Positions 1 to 11,134 of a stretch of DNA of 38,890 nt are shown here, in pieces (within the stretch, counting starts at the first letter, position 1; each line of letters begins with the position of its first letter). Both the position numbers and the translations under genes were made by a program. The DNA is taken from positions 1 through 38,890 of the forward strand of contig CACZWA010000013.1 of assembly GCA_902784685.1 (NCBI GenBank), written 5' to 3'. A model generated the notes under the pieces. It was not told where the DNA came from and searched no databases. It saw nothing but the letters and a program-made list of their open reading frames with translations. Source of the stretch: an uncultured Ruminococcus sp. GTDB lineage: Bacteria > Bacillota > Clostridia > RUG12999.

Positions 1-95
1 AGAAAAATCACGACAAGCTCCGCGCGCTCTACGACCACGGCTATGACTGCACAATGGCACAAATAGACAAAATAAATGCGCTGTTCACAGAATAA
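1..95 (+). CDS. C-terminal end of an unidentified protein (possibly patatin-like phospholipase), cut by the window edge
   Basis: An open frame enters from the left edge and ends at TAA 93-95, giving about 30 residues that include LRALYDHGYDCTMAQIDKIN. The pattern of a KLRALYDxGY segment followed by a short helix resembles the C-terminal tail of bacterial patatin-like phospholipases. That is recognition from memory on a very short piece, so the function is tentative. The codons match the plus-strand genes nearby. The stop codon lies inside the last bases of the convergent phosphopantetheinyl transferase gene, so the two 3' ends overlap by about 11 bases with no room for a terminator between them. 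Confidence 0.4.
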   Translation, partial: KNHDKLRALYDHGYDCTMAQIDKINALFTE

Positions 96-609
96 AAAGC
101 TTTGCGTTTTCGGCATTTTCACCCACTGCCGAAAGAACGTATTTATCCGTTTTCAGGCTTAACATATGCTCGCACCGTTTTCGGTAATCGCCGTAAAGCT
201 TGAAATTTGCCTCCTTCACCGTCCACACGGCGGTGAAGGCTTCTTTTTTATTGTCAGCATTTTTTATTATTTCCTTCTCATCGTCTGAAAAAAAACGCTC
301 CGCTATTTTTTTGTTTTCTTCCGAAAGTACCTGAATATCAATCCCGACAGGCTTTTTTGAAAGCGCAACCGCCGCTATACTTTGGCTATGGCTGATACTT
401 ATGTAAAGCTCCGCTCCTTCTATATGCGGCTTTCCTTTTTCGTCACGAACTATTTTGCAGTTTTTGTTAAGACCAAGGTCGCTTTTGGCACGCTCAAAAA
501 CAAGCTCCACGCTTTTAAGCTCCGCCATGCGCCTGTAACGTTTTGTTCCGTCACCGCTTTTCTCATAATCGCCCGCAAGCCACGAAAAATCAGTTAAATA
601 TATATACAT
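85..609 (-). CDS. 4'-phosphopantetheinyl transferase (Sfp/AcpS superfamily)
   Basis: The enzyme moves the phosphopantetheine arm of coenzyme A onto a serine of carrier proteins, making the active holo form. The 174-residue product carries both signature regions of the superfamily: GID at residues 89-91, which holds the Mg-binding aspartate, and WTVKEAxxK at 129-137 with the conserved W-x-x-K-E-A and a following lysine. The conserved SHS-type segment ISISHSQS is at 70-77. The length is short for a full two-lobed Sfp (about 220 residues) but longer than AcpS (about 120), so it may be a compact Sfp-type protein; the first lobe looks abbreviated. The start at 609 has only a weak ribosome site. 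An acyl carrier protein that could be its substrate lies at 10851-11084, but the genes are not linked. The 3' end overlaps the partial plus-strand gene. Confidence 0.85.
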   Translation of the reverse strand: MYIYLTDFSWLAGDYEKSGDGTKRYRRMAELKSVELVFERAKSDLGLNKNCKIVRDEKGKPHIEGAELYISISHSQSIAAVALSKKPVGIDIQVLSEENKKIAERFFSDDEKEIIKNADNKKEAFTAVWTVKEANFKLYGDYRKRCEHMLSLKTDKYVLSAVGENAENAKLFIL

Positions 610-640
610 TTTCTTTCATCTCGCTTTAAGCTTTTTATAT

Positions 641-669
641 ATTTTACCTCATTTATTGTTTTTTTGCAA
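641..669 (-). promoter_or_regulatory. Predicted sigma-A promoter for the phosphopantetheinyl transferase
   Basis: On the minus strand TTGCAA (664-669) and TAAAAT (641-646) are separated by 17 bases, about 30 bases before the start codon at 609. The -35 match is only 4 of 6, so this is a moderate prediction in an AT-rich stretch. Confidence 0.45.
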
Positions 670-769
670 GTACGTCAAAATTACAGTTGTATTTATAAAC
701 AATATTGACTAAAAAATATCAATATTTTTTGTCATTATATATAAATATAGAAAAAATTATATAAAGCTC

Positions 770-798
770 TTGCATTTTTTTTCCTTTTGGTGTAAAAT
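770..798 (+). promoter_or_regulatory. Predicted sigma-A promoter for the pgk-tpiA-gpmI block
   Basis: TTGCAT (770-775) and TAAAAT (793-798) are 17 bases apart, with TG directly before the -10 hexamer. This leaves a leader of about 105 bases before the pgk start at 910. The rest of 610-909 is AT-rich and non-coding, and I see no riboswitch in it. Confidence 0.55.
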
Positions 799-909
799 AT
801 TATATGGTATATATTGTCCTTTTTATGCTTTTTCGCTGTCGGATAAATATACCCTGCCGTTACGGCGGCAAAATATAATATGTTAATTTTTTATAATGAG
901 GTGTTATTT

Positions 910-2097
910 ATGTTAAACAAAAAAACCGTTGAAGACATTGATGTCAGCGGAAAAAAAGTTCTTGTAAGATGTGACTTTAACGTTCCGCTCGACGCTGACG
1001 GAAACATTACGGACGAAAACCGTATTGTCGGCGCTCTTCCCACAATTGAGTATCTTATAAAGAACAATGCAAAGGTTATTCTTTGCTCGCACATGGGCAG
1101 ACCGAAAGGCGAATTTAATATGAAATACAGCTTGGCTCCTGTTGCAAAGAGACTTTCAGAAAAGCTCGGCAAAGAAGTTAAACTTGCAAAAGACGTTATC
1201 GGCGACAGCGCAAAAGAACTTGTTGCAGGTCTTAAAGACGGCGACGTTATGCTTCTTGAAAACGTTCGTTTCCATGCTGAAGAAGAAAAGAACGACCCTG
1301 CTTTTGCAAAAGCTCTCAGCGAATTTGCGGATATATTCGTAAACGACGCTTTCGGAACAGCTCACAGAGCGCACGCTTCAACAGCAGGCGTTGCAAACTA
1401 TCTTCCCGCCGTTTCGGGTTATCTTATCAAAAAAGAAATTGACTTTATGGGCAAAGCTCTTTCAAACCCCGACCGTCCGTTTGTTGCAATTCTCGGCGGC
1501 GCAAAGGTTAAAGACAAAATCGGCGTTATAAACAACCTTCTTGAAAAGGTTGACTCTATCGTTATAGGCGGCGGTATGGCTTACACGTTCATAAAAGCTA
1601 TGGGCGGAAGCATAGGAAAATCTCTTCTTGACGAAGAAAGACTTGACTACTGCAAAGAAATCCTTGCAAAAGCAAAGGATAAAGGCGTAAAACTCCTTCT
1701 TCCGGTTGATAACGTTGTAGCTGACGATTTCAGCAACGATGCAAACTTTAAAGTTGTTGATTCTATGGCTATTCCGGACGACTACCAGGGTATGGATATA
1801 GGTCCTAAGTCGATAGAACAGTTCAAAGAAACAATCCTTGCCGCAAAGACAATTGTATGGAACGGTCCTATGGGCGTATTTGAAATGCCGAATTTTGCAA
1901 AAGGTACAATTGCGGTAGCTCAGATGGTTGCAGACGCAGACGCAACAACAATCATCGGCGGCGGCGACTCGGCAGCGGCTGTTGAACAGCTTGGCTTTGC
2001 GGATAAAATGTCGCATATCTCAACAGGCGGCGGCGCAAGCCTTGAATTCCTTGAAGGTCTTGAACTTCCCGGAATTGCTTGTCTTGAGGATAAATAA
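910..2097 (+). CDS. pgk: Phosphoglycerate kinase
   Basis: Catalyses 1,3-bisphosphoglycerate + ADP to 3-phosphoglycerate + ATP, the first ATP-forming step of lower glycolysis, in the cytosol. The 395-residue product has the usual length. Visible landmarks are the [12 protein letters not shown] signature near the N-terminus, the SHMGRP substrate segment, GGAKVKDKI in the hinge region, and the C-terminal nucleotide-binding motifs WNGPMGVFE and [13 protein letters not shown]. An upstream in-frame ATG at 880 would add ten atypical residues; the ATG at 910 is preferred because TGAGGTG lies just before it and the protein then begins like its family. It is the first gene of pgk-tpiA-gpmI. Neither gapA nor eno is in this window. 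Confidence 0.97.
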   Translation: MLNKKTVEDIDVSGKKVLVRCDFNVPLDADGNITDENRIVGALPTIEYLIKNNAKVILCSHMGRPKGEFNMKYSLAPVAKRLSEKLGKEVKLAKDVIGDSAKELVAGLKDGDVMLLENVRFHAEEEKNDPAFAKALSEFADIFVNDAFGTAHRAHASTAGVANYLPAVSGYLIKKEIDFMGKALSNPDRPFVAILGGAKVKDKIGVINNLLEKVDSIVIGGGMAYTFIKAMGGSIGKSLLDEERLDYCKEILAKAKDKGVKLLLPVDNVVADDFSNDANFKVVDSMAIPDDYQGMDIGPKSIEQFKETILAAKTIVWNGPMGVFEMPNFAKGTIAVAQMVADADATTIIGGGDSAAAVEQLGFADKMSHISTGGGASLEFLEGLELPGIACLEDK

Positions 2098-2126
2098 GAA
2101 TCTTTTTGAAAGGAATGTCATTAAAA

Positions 2127-2885
2127 ATGAGAAAAAAGTTAATTGCCGGCAACTGGAAAATGAACAACACTCCTTCTCAGGGCACTGCTCTCATTGCCGA
2201 AATAAAAGAAACTGCGGATAAAGCAACCTGTGATGTTGTTGTTTGCACTCCGTACATTTGCCTTCCGGCGGCTGTTGAAGCCGCAAAAGGCAGTAAAATT
2301 GCCGTATCTGCCGAAAATATGCACTTTGAGGACAAAGGTGCATTTACAGGTGAGATTTCAGCCGAAATGCTTAAAGAGGTCGGCGTAACATACACAGTTA
2401 TCGGTCACTCCGAAAGACGTCAGTATTTTGCGGAAACAGACGAAACCGTTAACCTTAAAACTCTTAAAGCTCTCGAAAATGATATTACTCCCATCGTTTG
2501 TGTAGGAGAATCACTTTCTCAGCGTGAAAACGGCGTAACCTTCGACTTTATTGCTATGCAGGTTAAGCTTGCTCTTAAAAACGTTTCGGCTAAGGACGCC
2601 GAAAAGGTTGTTATTGCTTACGAGCCTATTTGGGCAATCGGAACAGGCAAAACAGCTACCGACGAGCAGGCAAATGAAGTTTGCGCTTTCATTCGTGAAA
2701 CGGTTAAAGCTCTTTACGGCGCAAAAGTTGCCGACGAAATAAAAATTCTTTACGGCGGCAGTATGAATGCCAAAAATGCAGCCGGACTTCTTGCACAGAG
2801 CGATATTGACGGCGGTCTTATCGGCGGCGCAAGTCTTAAAGCTCCCGATTTCTGCACAATTATAAACGCTGCAACAAATGCATAA
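2127..2885 (+). CDS. tpiA: Triose-phosphate isomerase
   Basis: Interconverts dihydroxyacetone phosphate and glyceraldehyde 3-phosphate. From the ATG at 2127 the product is 252 residues, the normal length, and begins [13 protein letters not shown]. Catalytic residues are all present: K11 in GNWKMN, H94 in VIGHSERR and E166 in [13 protein letters not shown], which is also the mobile loop; the phosphate-binding GGS (LYGGSMN) and IGGASL are near the end. Earlier in-frame starts exist (TTG 2106, ATG 2115), but AAAGGA at 2109-2114 would sit inside or against them; it is about 13 bases from 2127, a slightly long gap, so the start is the least certain part. It follows pgk by 29 bases. Confidence 0.96.
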   Translation: MRKKLIAGNWKMNNTPSQGTALIAEIKETADKATCDVVVCTPYICLPAAVEAAKGSKIAVSAENMHFEDKGAFTGEISAEMLKEVGVTYTVIGHSERRQYFAETDETVNLKTLKALENDITPIVCVGESLSQRENGVTFDFIAMQVKLALKNVSAKDAEKVVIAYEPIWAIGTGKTATDEQANEVCAFIRETVKALYGAKVADEIKILYGGSMNAKNAAGLLAQSDIDGGLIGGASLKAPDFCTIINAATNA

Positions 2886-2899
2886 GGAGGCTTAACACT

Positions 2900-4411
2900 A
2901 TGGCAAAAAAACCTCTTGCATTAATTATTATGGACGGCTACGGTGTAACGCAGGACGAAAGCGTAAGCGCAATCGCAAAAGCAAAAACGCCGAATATGGA
3001 CAGATATTTAAAAGAATATCCGAACTCTCAGCTTAACGCAAGCGGTCTTGCCGTTGGACTTCCCGACGGACAGATGGGTAACTCCGAGGTCGGACATACA
3101 AATATCGGTGCCGGCAGAATTGTGTATCAGGAGCTTACAAGAATAACAAAGGCAATCGAGGAAGGACCGTTTTTTGAAAACGATGTGCTTGTTTCCGCTA
3201 TGGAAAATTGCAAAAAATACGGAAGCAAACTTCATCTTATAGGTCTTTTGTCGGACGGTGGCGTTCACAGCCACAACACTCACCTTTATGCTCTTGTAGA
3301 GATGGCTAAAAAATGCGGTGTGACCGACGTTAACGTTCATGCCCTTCTTGACGGACGTGACGTTCCGCCGAACTCAGGCGCAGGCTACGTTAAAGAGCTT
3401 GATGCAAAGCTTAAAGAAATCGGTGTTGGCAAAATAGCTACCGTTGCAGGCAGATACTACGCCATGGACCGAGATAATCGCTGGGACAGAGTAGAAAAAG
3501 CCTACGACGCAATTGCACTCGGTATCGGTGAAAAAGCCTTTGATGCCGTAGACGCTGTTGAAAAATCTTATGATGCAAAAGTTTTTGACGAATTTGTTGT
3601 TCCTACGGTAATTGCCGGCGGCGCAAAAGTCGAAAAAAACGACAGCATAATTTTCTTCAATTTCAGACCCGACAGAGCAAGAGAGCTCACTCGTTGCTTT
3701 GTTGACGACGCTTTTTCGGGATTTGAAAGAAAAGTATATAATAAGGTATTCTACGTTTGTATGACACAGTACGACGCTTCAATGCCTAATGTTGAAATTG
3801 CTTTTAAGCCCGAAACCCTTAAAAACACTCTCGGCGAATATTTAAGCGAAAAAGGCTTAAAACAGCTTAGAATTGCCGAAACCGAAAAATATGCTCACGT
3901 TACGTTCTTCTTTAACGGAGGCGTTGAGAAAGTGTATGACGGCGAGGACAGAGCGCTTATTCCCTCACCGAAGGTTGCAACCTACGACCTTCAGCCCGAA
4001 ATGAGCGCATACGAAGTAACCGACGAGGTTTTGAAACGTATTGCAAGTGACAAATACGATGTTATTATACTTAACTTTGCAAATTGCGATATGGTAGGAC
4101 ATACAGGCTTTATGGACGCCGCAATCAAAGCGGTTGAAACCGTTGACGAGTGCCTCGGCAAGGTGGTTGACGCAATTACCGCAAAAGGCGGTGCGCTTTT
4201 AATAACTGCGGACCACGGCAACGCCGACTGCATGGTAGACACGGACGGCGGTCCTTTCACGGCGCACACCACAAATCCTGTTCCGCTTGTTATGATAGGT
4301 TTTGACGGCAAGCTTCATAACGGCGGTCTTTCGGACCTTGCGCCCACAATGCTTACAATGCTTGGGCTTGATATTCCCGAAGAAATGACAGGAAAATCAC
4401 TTATAGATTAA
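2900..4411 (+). CDS. gpmI: 2,3-bisphosphoglycerate-independent phosphoglycerate mutase
   Basis: Converts 3-phosphoglycerate to 2-phosphoglycerate without a 2,3-bisphosphoglycerate cofactor, using two Mn ions. The 503-residue length is typical. D12 (IIMDGYG) and the phosphoryl-accepting S62 ([14 protein letters not shown]) are in place; [23 protein letters not shown] and [10 protein letters not shown] mark the inserted phosphotransferase domain; NCDMVGHTG and TADHGNAD supply later metal ligands. A strong AAGGAGG at about 2884-2890 precedes the ATG and overlaps the tpiA stop region, which points to co-transcription. It is a member of the alkaline phosphatase superfamily. Confidence 0.97.
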   Translation: MAKKPLALIIMDGYGVTQDESVSAIAKAKTPNMDRYLKEYPNSQLNASGLAVGLPDGQMGNSEVGHTNIGAGRIVYQELTRITKAIEEGPFFENDVLVSAMENCKKYGSKLHLIGLLSDGGVHSHNTHLYALVEMAKKCGVTDVNVHALLDGRDVPPNSGAGYVKELDAKLKEIGVGKIATVAGRYYAMDRDNRWDRVEKAYDAIALGIGEKAFDAVDAVEKSYDAKVFDEFVVPTVIAGGAKVEKNDSIIFFNFRPDRARELTRCFVDDAFSGFERKVYNKVFYVCMTQYDASMPNVEIAFKPETLKNTLGEYLSEKGLKQLRIAETEKYAHVTFFFNGGVEKVYDGEDRALIPSPKVATYDLQPEMSAYEVTDEVLKRIASDKYDVIILNFANCDMVGHTGFMDAAIKAVETVDECLGKVVDAITAKGGALLITADHGNADCMVDTDGGPFTAHTTNPVPLVMIGFDGKLHNGGLSDLAPTMLTMLGLDIPEEMTGKSLID

Positions 4412-4425
4412 CTTTTGTGTTTTTA

Positions 4426-4456
4426 CGTTTGCGGTGAAAAAATACTGCCGCAAACG
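4426..4456 (+). promoter_or_regulatory. Hairpin between gpmI and nifJ
   Basis: CGTTTGCGG (4426-4434) and CCGCAAACG (4448-4456) form a perfect 9-bp stem with a 13-base loop. It is followed by an A/T-rich run rather than a clean U-tract, so it is a weak terminator candidate. It could equally be an mRNA processing or stabilising structure that lets nifJ be expressed separately from the glycolytic genes. Confidence 0.5.
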
Positions 4457-4483
4457 AGAAATAAATTTTAAAATAATTTTTAG

Positions 4484-8032
<3,549 letters not shown>

Positions 8033-8056
8033 TAAATATTCGTAAAACGGTAAATT

Positions 8057-8092
8057 TATGCGGTACGCCTTTTGGCGTACCGCATATTTTTG
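8057..8092 (+). terminator. Intrinsic terminator of nifJ
   Basis: TATGCGGTACGCC (8057-8069) pairs with its complement at 8074-8086 across a TTTT loop and is followed by a T-run. This is a 13-bp perfect stem. The minus-strand gene ending at 8099 may also use it, although the tract on that side is only AAATTTA. Confidence 0.9.
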
Positions 8093-8098
8093 TATATA

Positions 8099-10333
8099 CT
8101 ATGGTATAAGAATTACAGCTTCGCATATCGGTCTAATACTGTCTCCCTTTTCAAAAGCCATAACCTTTATTTCATCAAACTCCCCTTTTAAAGTACTCAC
8201 AACTTCATATTCACCGAAATCCTCTTTGTGATAAGCTGTAAGGCGCTTGTTACTGTATGCCGCAATTACAACATCACAAGCCTCACTAACATTGTTAATT
8301 TGTGCTCTCACCGTGTAACTTGTTCCTTCTGTTGTAACCTCTGCCAGAAGCTTTGGCTTAGGAACACTCCAATGTGCATATAGATTTTTACAAGAAACGG
8401 AAACAGCCGATTCTTCGGTTATCTGCACTCCTCCGTCAGCTGAATCATACCAACCTTCAAAAACTCTCCCGTTACAGTCATTTAATTGAGGTAATGTGCC
8501 ATAGCTACTGCCAACCATAACGTTTTTCCCCTTTTCAATAAGCCGTGAGTTTTCATCCCATATCTGCAATTCATTTGTATCTATATTGTAAACTGCGTAA
8601 TCTCCCTCTTCTACGTTATCACATAACCACGATGAGGCTGTTCCGTTGCCGGATGCTATGAATCCCTTATGCGGAACAGTTGCATTTCCCTTGTACCATT
8701 CGAGTTTCTCAACCCTACCGTTAGCACCTACAAGAATTTCAGTACCCCACGAATTAGTTCCTGTGGTCTGCTCACTGTTATTGTATATAACCATTTTGTC
8801 CGCACCCCTGCCACCGTTAACCAAATCGGGATAATATACTGCTTTTGGCGCAATTATAAAGCCATCATTATTACAATTAAAGTTGATTTTTTCTATATTT
8901 ATTTTTTCAATATCAAAAAGCTGTGAGTTTGTTCCTTTAATAGTATAAGTTTGTACATTTGCGCCTTCGCTTGCTGCTAAAAAATCAGCTACATGTTGTG
9001 TACACTTTGCCCTTAAAATATAACGACTGCCATTTTTATAAATATACCATTTCTGCGCATTGTTACCATTATCGCCTGCAACCTTGATATTCGTTGCTGC
9101 AAATGTACCTGCCAAATGAACATCTAAACACAAATTATCGTAGTATGAAACTATCTTATAGGAATAATCATCATACCTTACAAAATGCCACCATTGGTTT
9201 TCATTGTTCTTATATTCTCTCATCGAAACATTGATTGAATCATTTGTAAAGCACATATCGTAATAAGGATTTATAATTTTTGCATCAAAGTCTTCACCCA
9301 AATCAATATTACAACCTGCTATGTGCGACTCTATTGTGAACAGCTGAACATTAGTTCCGTTAGCTGTATATGTCCATACGTTAGCTCCGTCTCCTGTTGT
9401 GATGTTATCAACATCTATTACGCAGCTTGTGCAAAGGGCACGCAAAACATACTTATTCTGCGAACCTGTTATTGCCCACTTCTGAGCATTACCCCCATTA
9501 TCTGTCGCAACTTTTATATTTGTCTTTATACCGGTACCTGACAAATGTACATCAAGACATTTTGATGTATCTTTCATTGATATTATCTTATATGTTCCAT
9601 CGCTGTTCCTTATAAAATGCCACCACTGACTATCGGAATTTGAATCAGTTCTTACCGAGACATTATCTGAATCATTTGTTAGGCACAAACCATAATAAGT
9701 ATTTTTTATCTTTGCATAAAAATCTCCACCCAAATCTACATATGCATTCAAATCTTTATAATCATTTCCATTTTGATGCCTTATGTATCCGTATCCCGAA
9801 CTCATGACAAGCTTTTTATTCACCTTTGTCTGAAGTTCAGACTTTGAAATTGTTCTGTCCCATTTTATTTTATTTGAATAACTTACACTGCCAACTTTGC
9901 CGCCATTACAATCGGTATAATATAATGTATTTCCGTCAATACCGGTTATTATGATTGAATGGTCATATTCTATTGTAGAGTTATAACGCACATAATCCCC
10001 TATGCATATGTTGTTTACATTAGTATGAGTCTCTCCTGTTGAAATGCTTTTCTCCCAAAGAGTATCATAAACTTTACATCCCCAAGCTAAACACTGCCAA
10101 GAGCCATAACCCGATAAATCCTTATATCCCATGCTGTATCCGCCAATATCGCTATCATATATCTGCGCATTATAAAATTTGGTTTGCGAGGTTCCGTCAG
10201 GATATTGACTTTTTAACGAGTCAAGTCTTTGTTTAATAGTATCCTTTGTCGGAATGGCAGCACTTACCGTCATAAAATGACAAACAAACATTAATATAGA
10301 TACCAACAAAATCATTATTATACTCTTTTTCAT
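8099..10333 (-). CDS. Secreted multidomain protein: papain-like cysteine peptidase domain, two ricin-type lectin domains, InlB-type repeat
   Basis: A 744-residue exported protein with no family name I can give as a whole. Residues 1-25 are a signal peptide ending SAA. Residues about 45-165 look like a secreted papain-fold peptidase or amidase: C81 in GSWQCLAWG, H125 in YDHSIIIT, and D141/N143 in YYTDCNGG as the third polar residue. Two beta-trefoil ricin B-type units follow at about 199-337 and 342-478, with SQWWHF, NAQKW and NVQLF/NSQLF repeats; they are tandem copies. Residues about 488-596 form a beta-rich module (VPHKGFIASGNGTASSWL) recalling the tail of phosphodiester-glycosidase proteins (weak). 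About 600-656 is a Listeria-Bacteroides InlB repeat (VFEGWYD, LYAHW), then an 85-residue C-terminal beta domain. No LPXTG, membrane anchor or dockerin is seen. It likely binds carbohydrate and cuts peptide or peptidoglycan outside the cell; the substrate is unknown. A divergent XRE gene probably controls it. Confidence 0.8.
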   Translation of the reverse strand: MKKSIIMILLVSILMFVCHFMTVSAAIPTKDTIKQRLDSLKSQYPDGTSQTKFYNAQIYDSDIGGYSMGYKDLSGYGSWQCLAWGCKVYDTLWEKSISTGETHTNVNNICIGDYVRYNSTIEYDHSIIITGIDGNTLYYTDCNGGKVGSVSYSNKIKWDRTISKSELQTKVNKKLVMSSGYGYIRHQNGNDYKDLNAYVDLGGDFYAKIKNTYYGLCLTNDSDNVSVRTDSNSDSQWWHFIRNSDGTYKIISMKDTSKCLDVHLSGTGIKTNIKVATDNGGNAQKWAITGSQNKYVLRALCTSCVIDVDNITTGDGANVWTYTANGTNVQLFTIESHIAGCNIDLGEDFDAKIINPYYDMCFTNDSINVSMREYKNNENQWWHFVRYDDYSYKIVSYYDNLCLDVHLAGTFAATNIKVAGDNGNNAQKWYIYKNGSRYILRAKCTQHVADFLAASEGANVQTYTIKGTNSQLFDIEKINIEKINFNCNNDGFIIAPKAVYYPDLVNGGRGADKMVIYNNSEQTTGTNSWGTEILVGANGRVEKLEWYKGNATVPHKGFIASGNGTASSWLCDNVEEGDYAVYNIDTNELQIWDENSRLIEKGKNVMVGSSYGTLPQLNDCNGRVFEGWYDSADGGVQITEESAVSVSCKNLYAHWSVPKPKLLAEVTTEGTSYTVRAQINNVSEACDVVIAAYSNKRLTAYHKEDFGEYEVVSTLKGEFDEIKVMAFEKGDSIRPICEAVILIP
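8900..9739 (-). repeat. Tandem duplication encoding the two ricin-type lectin units
   Basis: Protein residues about 199-337 (9323-9739) and 342-478 (8900-9310) align end to end: LGGDFYAKI/LGEDFDAKI, CLTNDSDNVS/CFTNDSINVS, QWWHF in both, CLDVHLSGT/CLDVHLAGT, NAQKW in both, and NVQLFTIE/NSQLFDIE. Each copy is roughly 410-420 bases. They have diverged in protein sequence, so this is an old internal duplication within the gene and not a fresh repeat. Confidence 0.85.
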
Positions 10334-10361
10334 TTCTATTTCCCTCCATAAACACCAAAAT

Positions 10362-10382
10362 TTGACATTCAGTAAATGTCAA
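10362..10382. promoter_or_regulatory. Palindromic operator, probably for the adjacent XRE repressor
   Basis: TTGACATT (10362-10369) and AATGTCAA (10375-10382) form an 8-bp perfect inverted repeat around a 5-base centre. It lies just downstream of the predicted -10 of the secreted-protein gene and upstream of the -10 of the regulator, a position suited to repress both. Confidence 0.65.
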
Positions 10383-10391
10383 TATGTTTTT

Positions 10392-10420
10392 ATTATAACA
10401 TATAATAATAAAAAAGGCAA
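10392..10420 (-). promoter_or_regulatory. Predicted promoter of the secreted peptidase-lectin gene
   Basis: On the minus strand TTGCCT (10415-10420) and a perfect TATAAT (10392-10397) are 17 bases apart. The start point would fall near 10385, so the operator at 10362-10382 would cover the first transcribed bases. On the plus strand TATAAT at 10401-10406 may serve the regulator, with no good -35. Confidence 0.6.
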
Positions 10421-10424
10421 GTAC

Positions 10425-10436
10425 TAAATGTCATTT
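10425..10436. promoter_or_regulatory. Second operator-like site
   Basis: TAAATGTCA occurs here (10425-10433) and again within the main palindrome (10373-10381), 52 bases apart, close to five helical turns. This copy is itself a short palindrome, AAATG-T-CATTT (10426-10436). It sits just upstream of the -35 of the secreted-protein promoter. Confidence 0.5.
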
Positions 10437-10467
10437 TTAAATCTTTTTTAATTTTTAGGGTGATTAT

Positions 10468-10719
10468 ATGTTTAAAAATAAAAATGAAAATGGACTAAAT
10501 AACATAAGCGGAAAGAAAATTGCATTATTAAGGAAAAATGTGAAACCGAAAATGTCACAAAGAGTACTTGCGGAAAAACTTCAGCTTCAGGGAATTGATG
10601 TTGATAAAAACGCTGTGCAAAGAATTGAGTGTGGAAAACGCTTTGTTACTGATATCGAGCTTGTCTCTTTTGCAAAAATTTTTGATATTTCTGTAGATGA
10701 ACTCCTTGGTCTTAAATAA
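10468..10719 (+). CDS. XRE-family (Cro/C1-type) transcriptional regulator
   Basis: An 83-residue protein made almost entirely of one helix-turn-helix domain of the phage Cro/C1 type: KIALLRKNVKPKMSQRVLAEKL, then the recognition helix KNAVQRIECGKRFVTDIELVSFAKIF and the closing helix ISVDELLGL. It has no dimerisation or sensor domain. TAGGGTG at about 10456-10462 precedes the ATG. It is divergent from the secreted peptidase-lectin gene, and the intergenic region holds TGACATT/AATGTCA palindromes, so it most likely represses that gene and itself. What relieves the repression cannot be seen. The gene and its neighbour are more AT-rich than the flanking genes, which suggests acquired material. Confidence 0.85.
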   Translation: MFKNKNENGLNNISGKKIALLRKNVKPKMSQRVLAEKLQLQGIDVDKNAVQRIECGKRFVTDIELVSFAKIFDISVDELLGLK

Positions 10720-10756
10720 AGAAATTCATTCTTACAAATTCGGGCTACCGCAATAT

Positions 10757-10786
10757 ACCGCTTATATATGCGGTTTGAGTTTTTAT
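10757..10786 (+). terminator. Possible weak terminator of the XRE gene
   Basis: ACCGC (10757-10761) pairs with GCGGT (10770-10774) and is followed by T-rich sequence interrupted by G/A. The 5-bp stem makes this a low-strength prediction. Confidence 0.4.
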
Positions 10787-10808
10787 TTGATTTTTACGGT
10801 AAATAAAC

Positions 10809-10833
10809 GCCCACCGCTAAATTAGCAGTGGGC
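10809..10833 (-). terminator. Terminator of the metG-alkD-acpP unit
   Basis: GCCCAC (10809-10814) and GTGGGC (10828-10833) enclose GCTA/TAGC. Read on the minus strand the one internal mismatch becomes a U-G pair, giving an 11-bp stem with an AUU loop followed by GTTTATTTA. On the plus strand the same position is C-A, so the structure fits termination of the minus-strand acyl carrier protein gene better. Confidence 0.65.
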
Positions 10834-10850
10834 TTCTTGCTATATTTTAC

Positions 10851-11084
10851 TTAAAGTTCTATTCCGTTATCCTCAACAAATTTTACTATATCGCCGACGG
10901 TTTTTACCGACTCAAGCGCTTCATCGGGAATTTCAAGGCTAAACTCATCTTCAAGCGACATTACAAGGTCAACAAGCGCAAGTGAGTCTGCTCCCAAATC
11001 ATCTTTAATGGATGACTCCGGTGTTATTGAATCTTCCTCAATCATAAGTTCACTTGCTATAATCTTTCTTATTTTTTCAAACAT
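10851..11084 (-). CDS. acpP: Acyl carrier protein
   Basis: Carries acyl intermediates on a phosphopantetheine arm attached to a serine, for fatty acid or lipid synthesis in the cytosol. The 77-residue product has the usual length, acidic character and the DSL motif GADSLALVDLVMSLE, with S34 as the modification site. An ATG 18 bases upstream (11102) would add MKGKRK, but those bases carry the AAAGGAAAGAG ribosome site for 11084, so the shorter start is preferred. No fatty acid synthesis genes are next to it; it follows the AlkD-like gene by 50 bases with only a 4-bp hairpin (CCGC/GCGG) between, so it is probably read from the metG promoter. It may be a second, specialised ACP rather than the main one. 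Confidence 0.9.
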   Translation of the reverse strand: MFEKIRKIIASELMIEEDSITPESSIKDDLGADSLALVDLVMSLEDEFSLEIPDEALESVKTVGDIVKFVEDNGIEL

Positions 11085-11134
11085 TTTTCTCTTTCCTTTC
11101 AAGGTTATATTTTCACCCGCTTTTGCGGATTAAG

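Noticed and set aside
1462-2016. 184-residue minus-strand open frame opposite pgk
   Set aside because: It is rich in Cys, Phe and Tyr with no recognisable motif and lies wholly opposite a certain gene; it is the reverse shadow of biased pgk codons.
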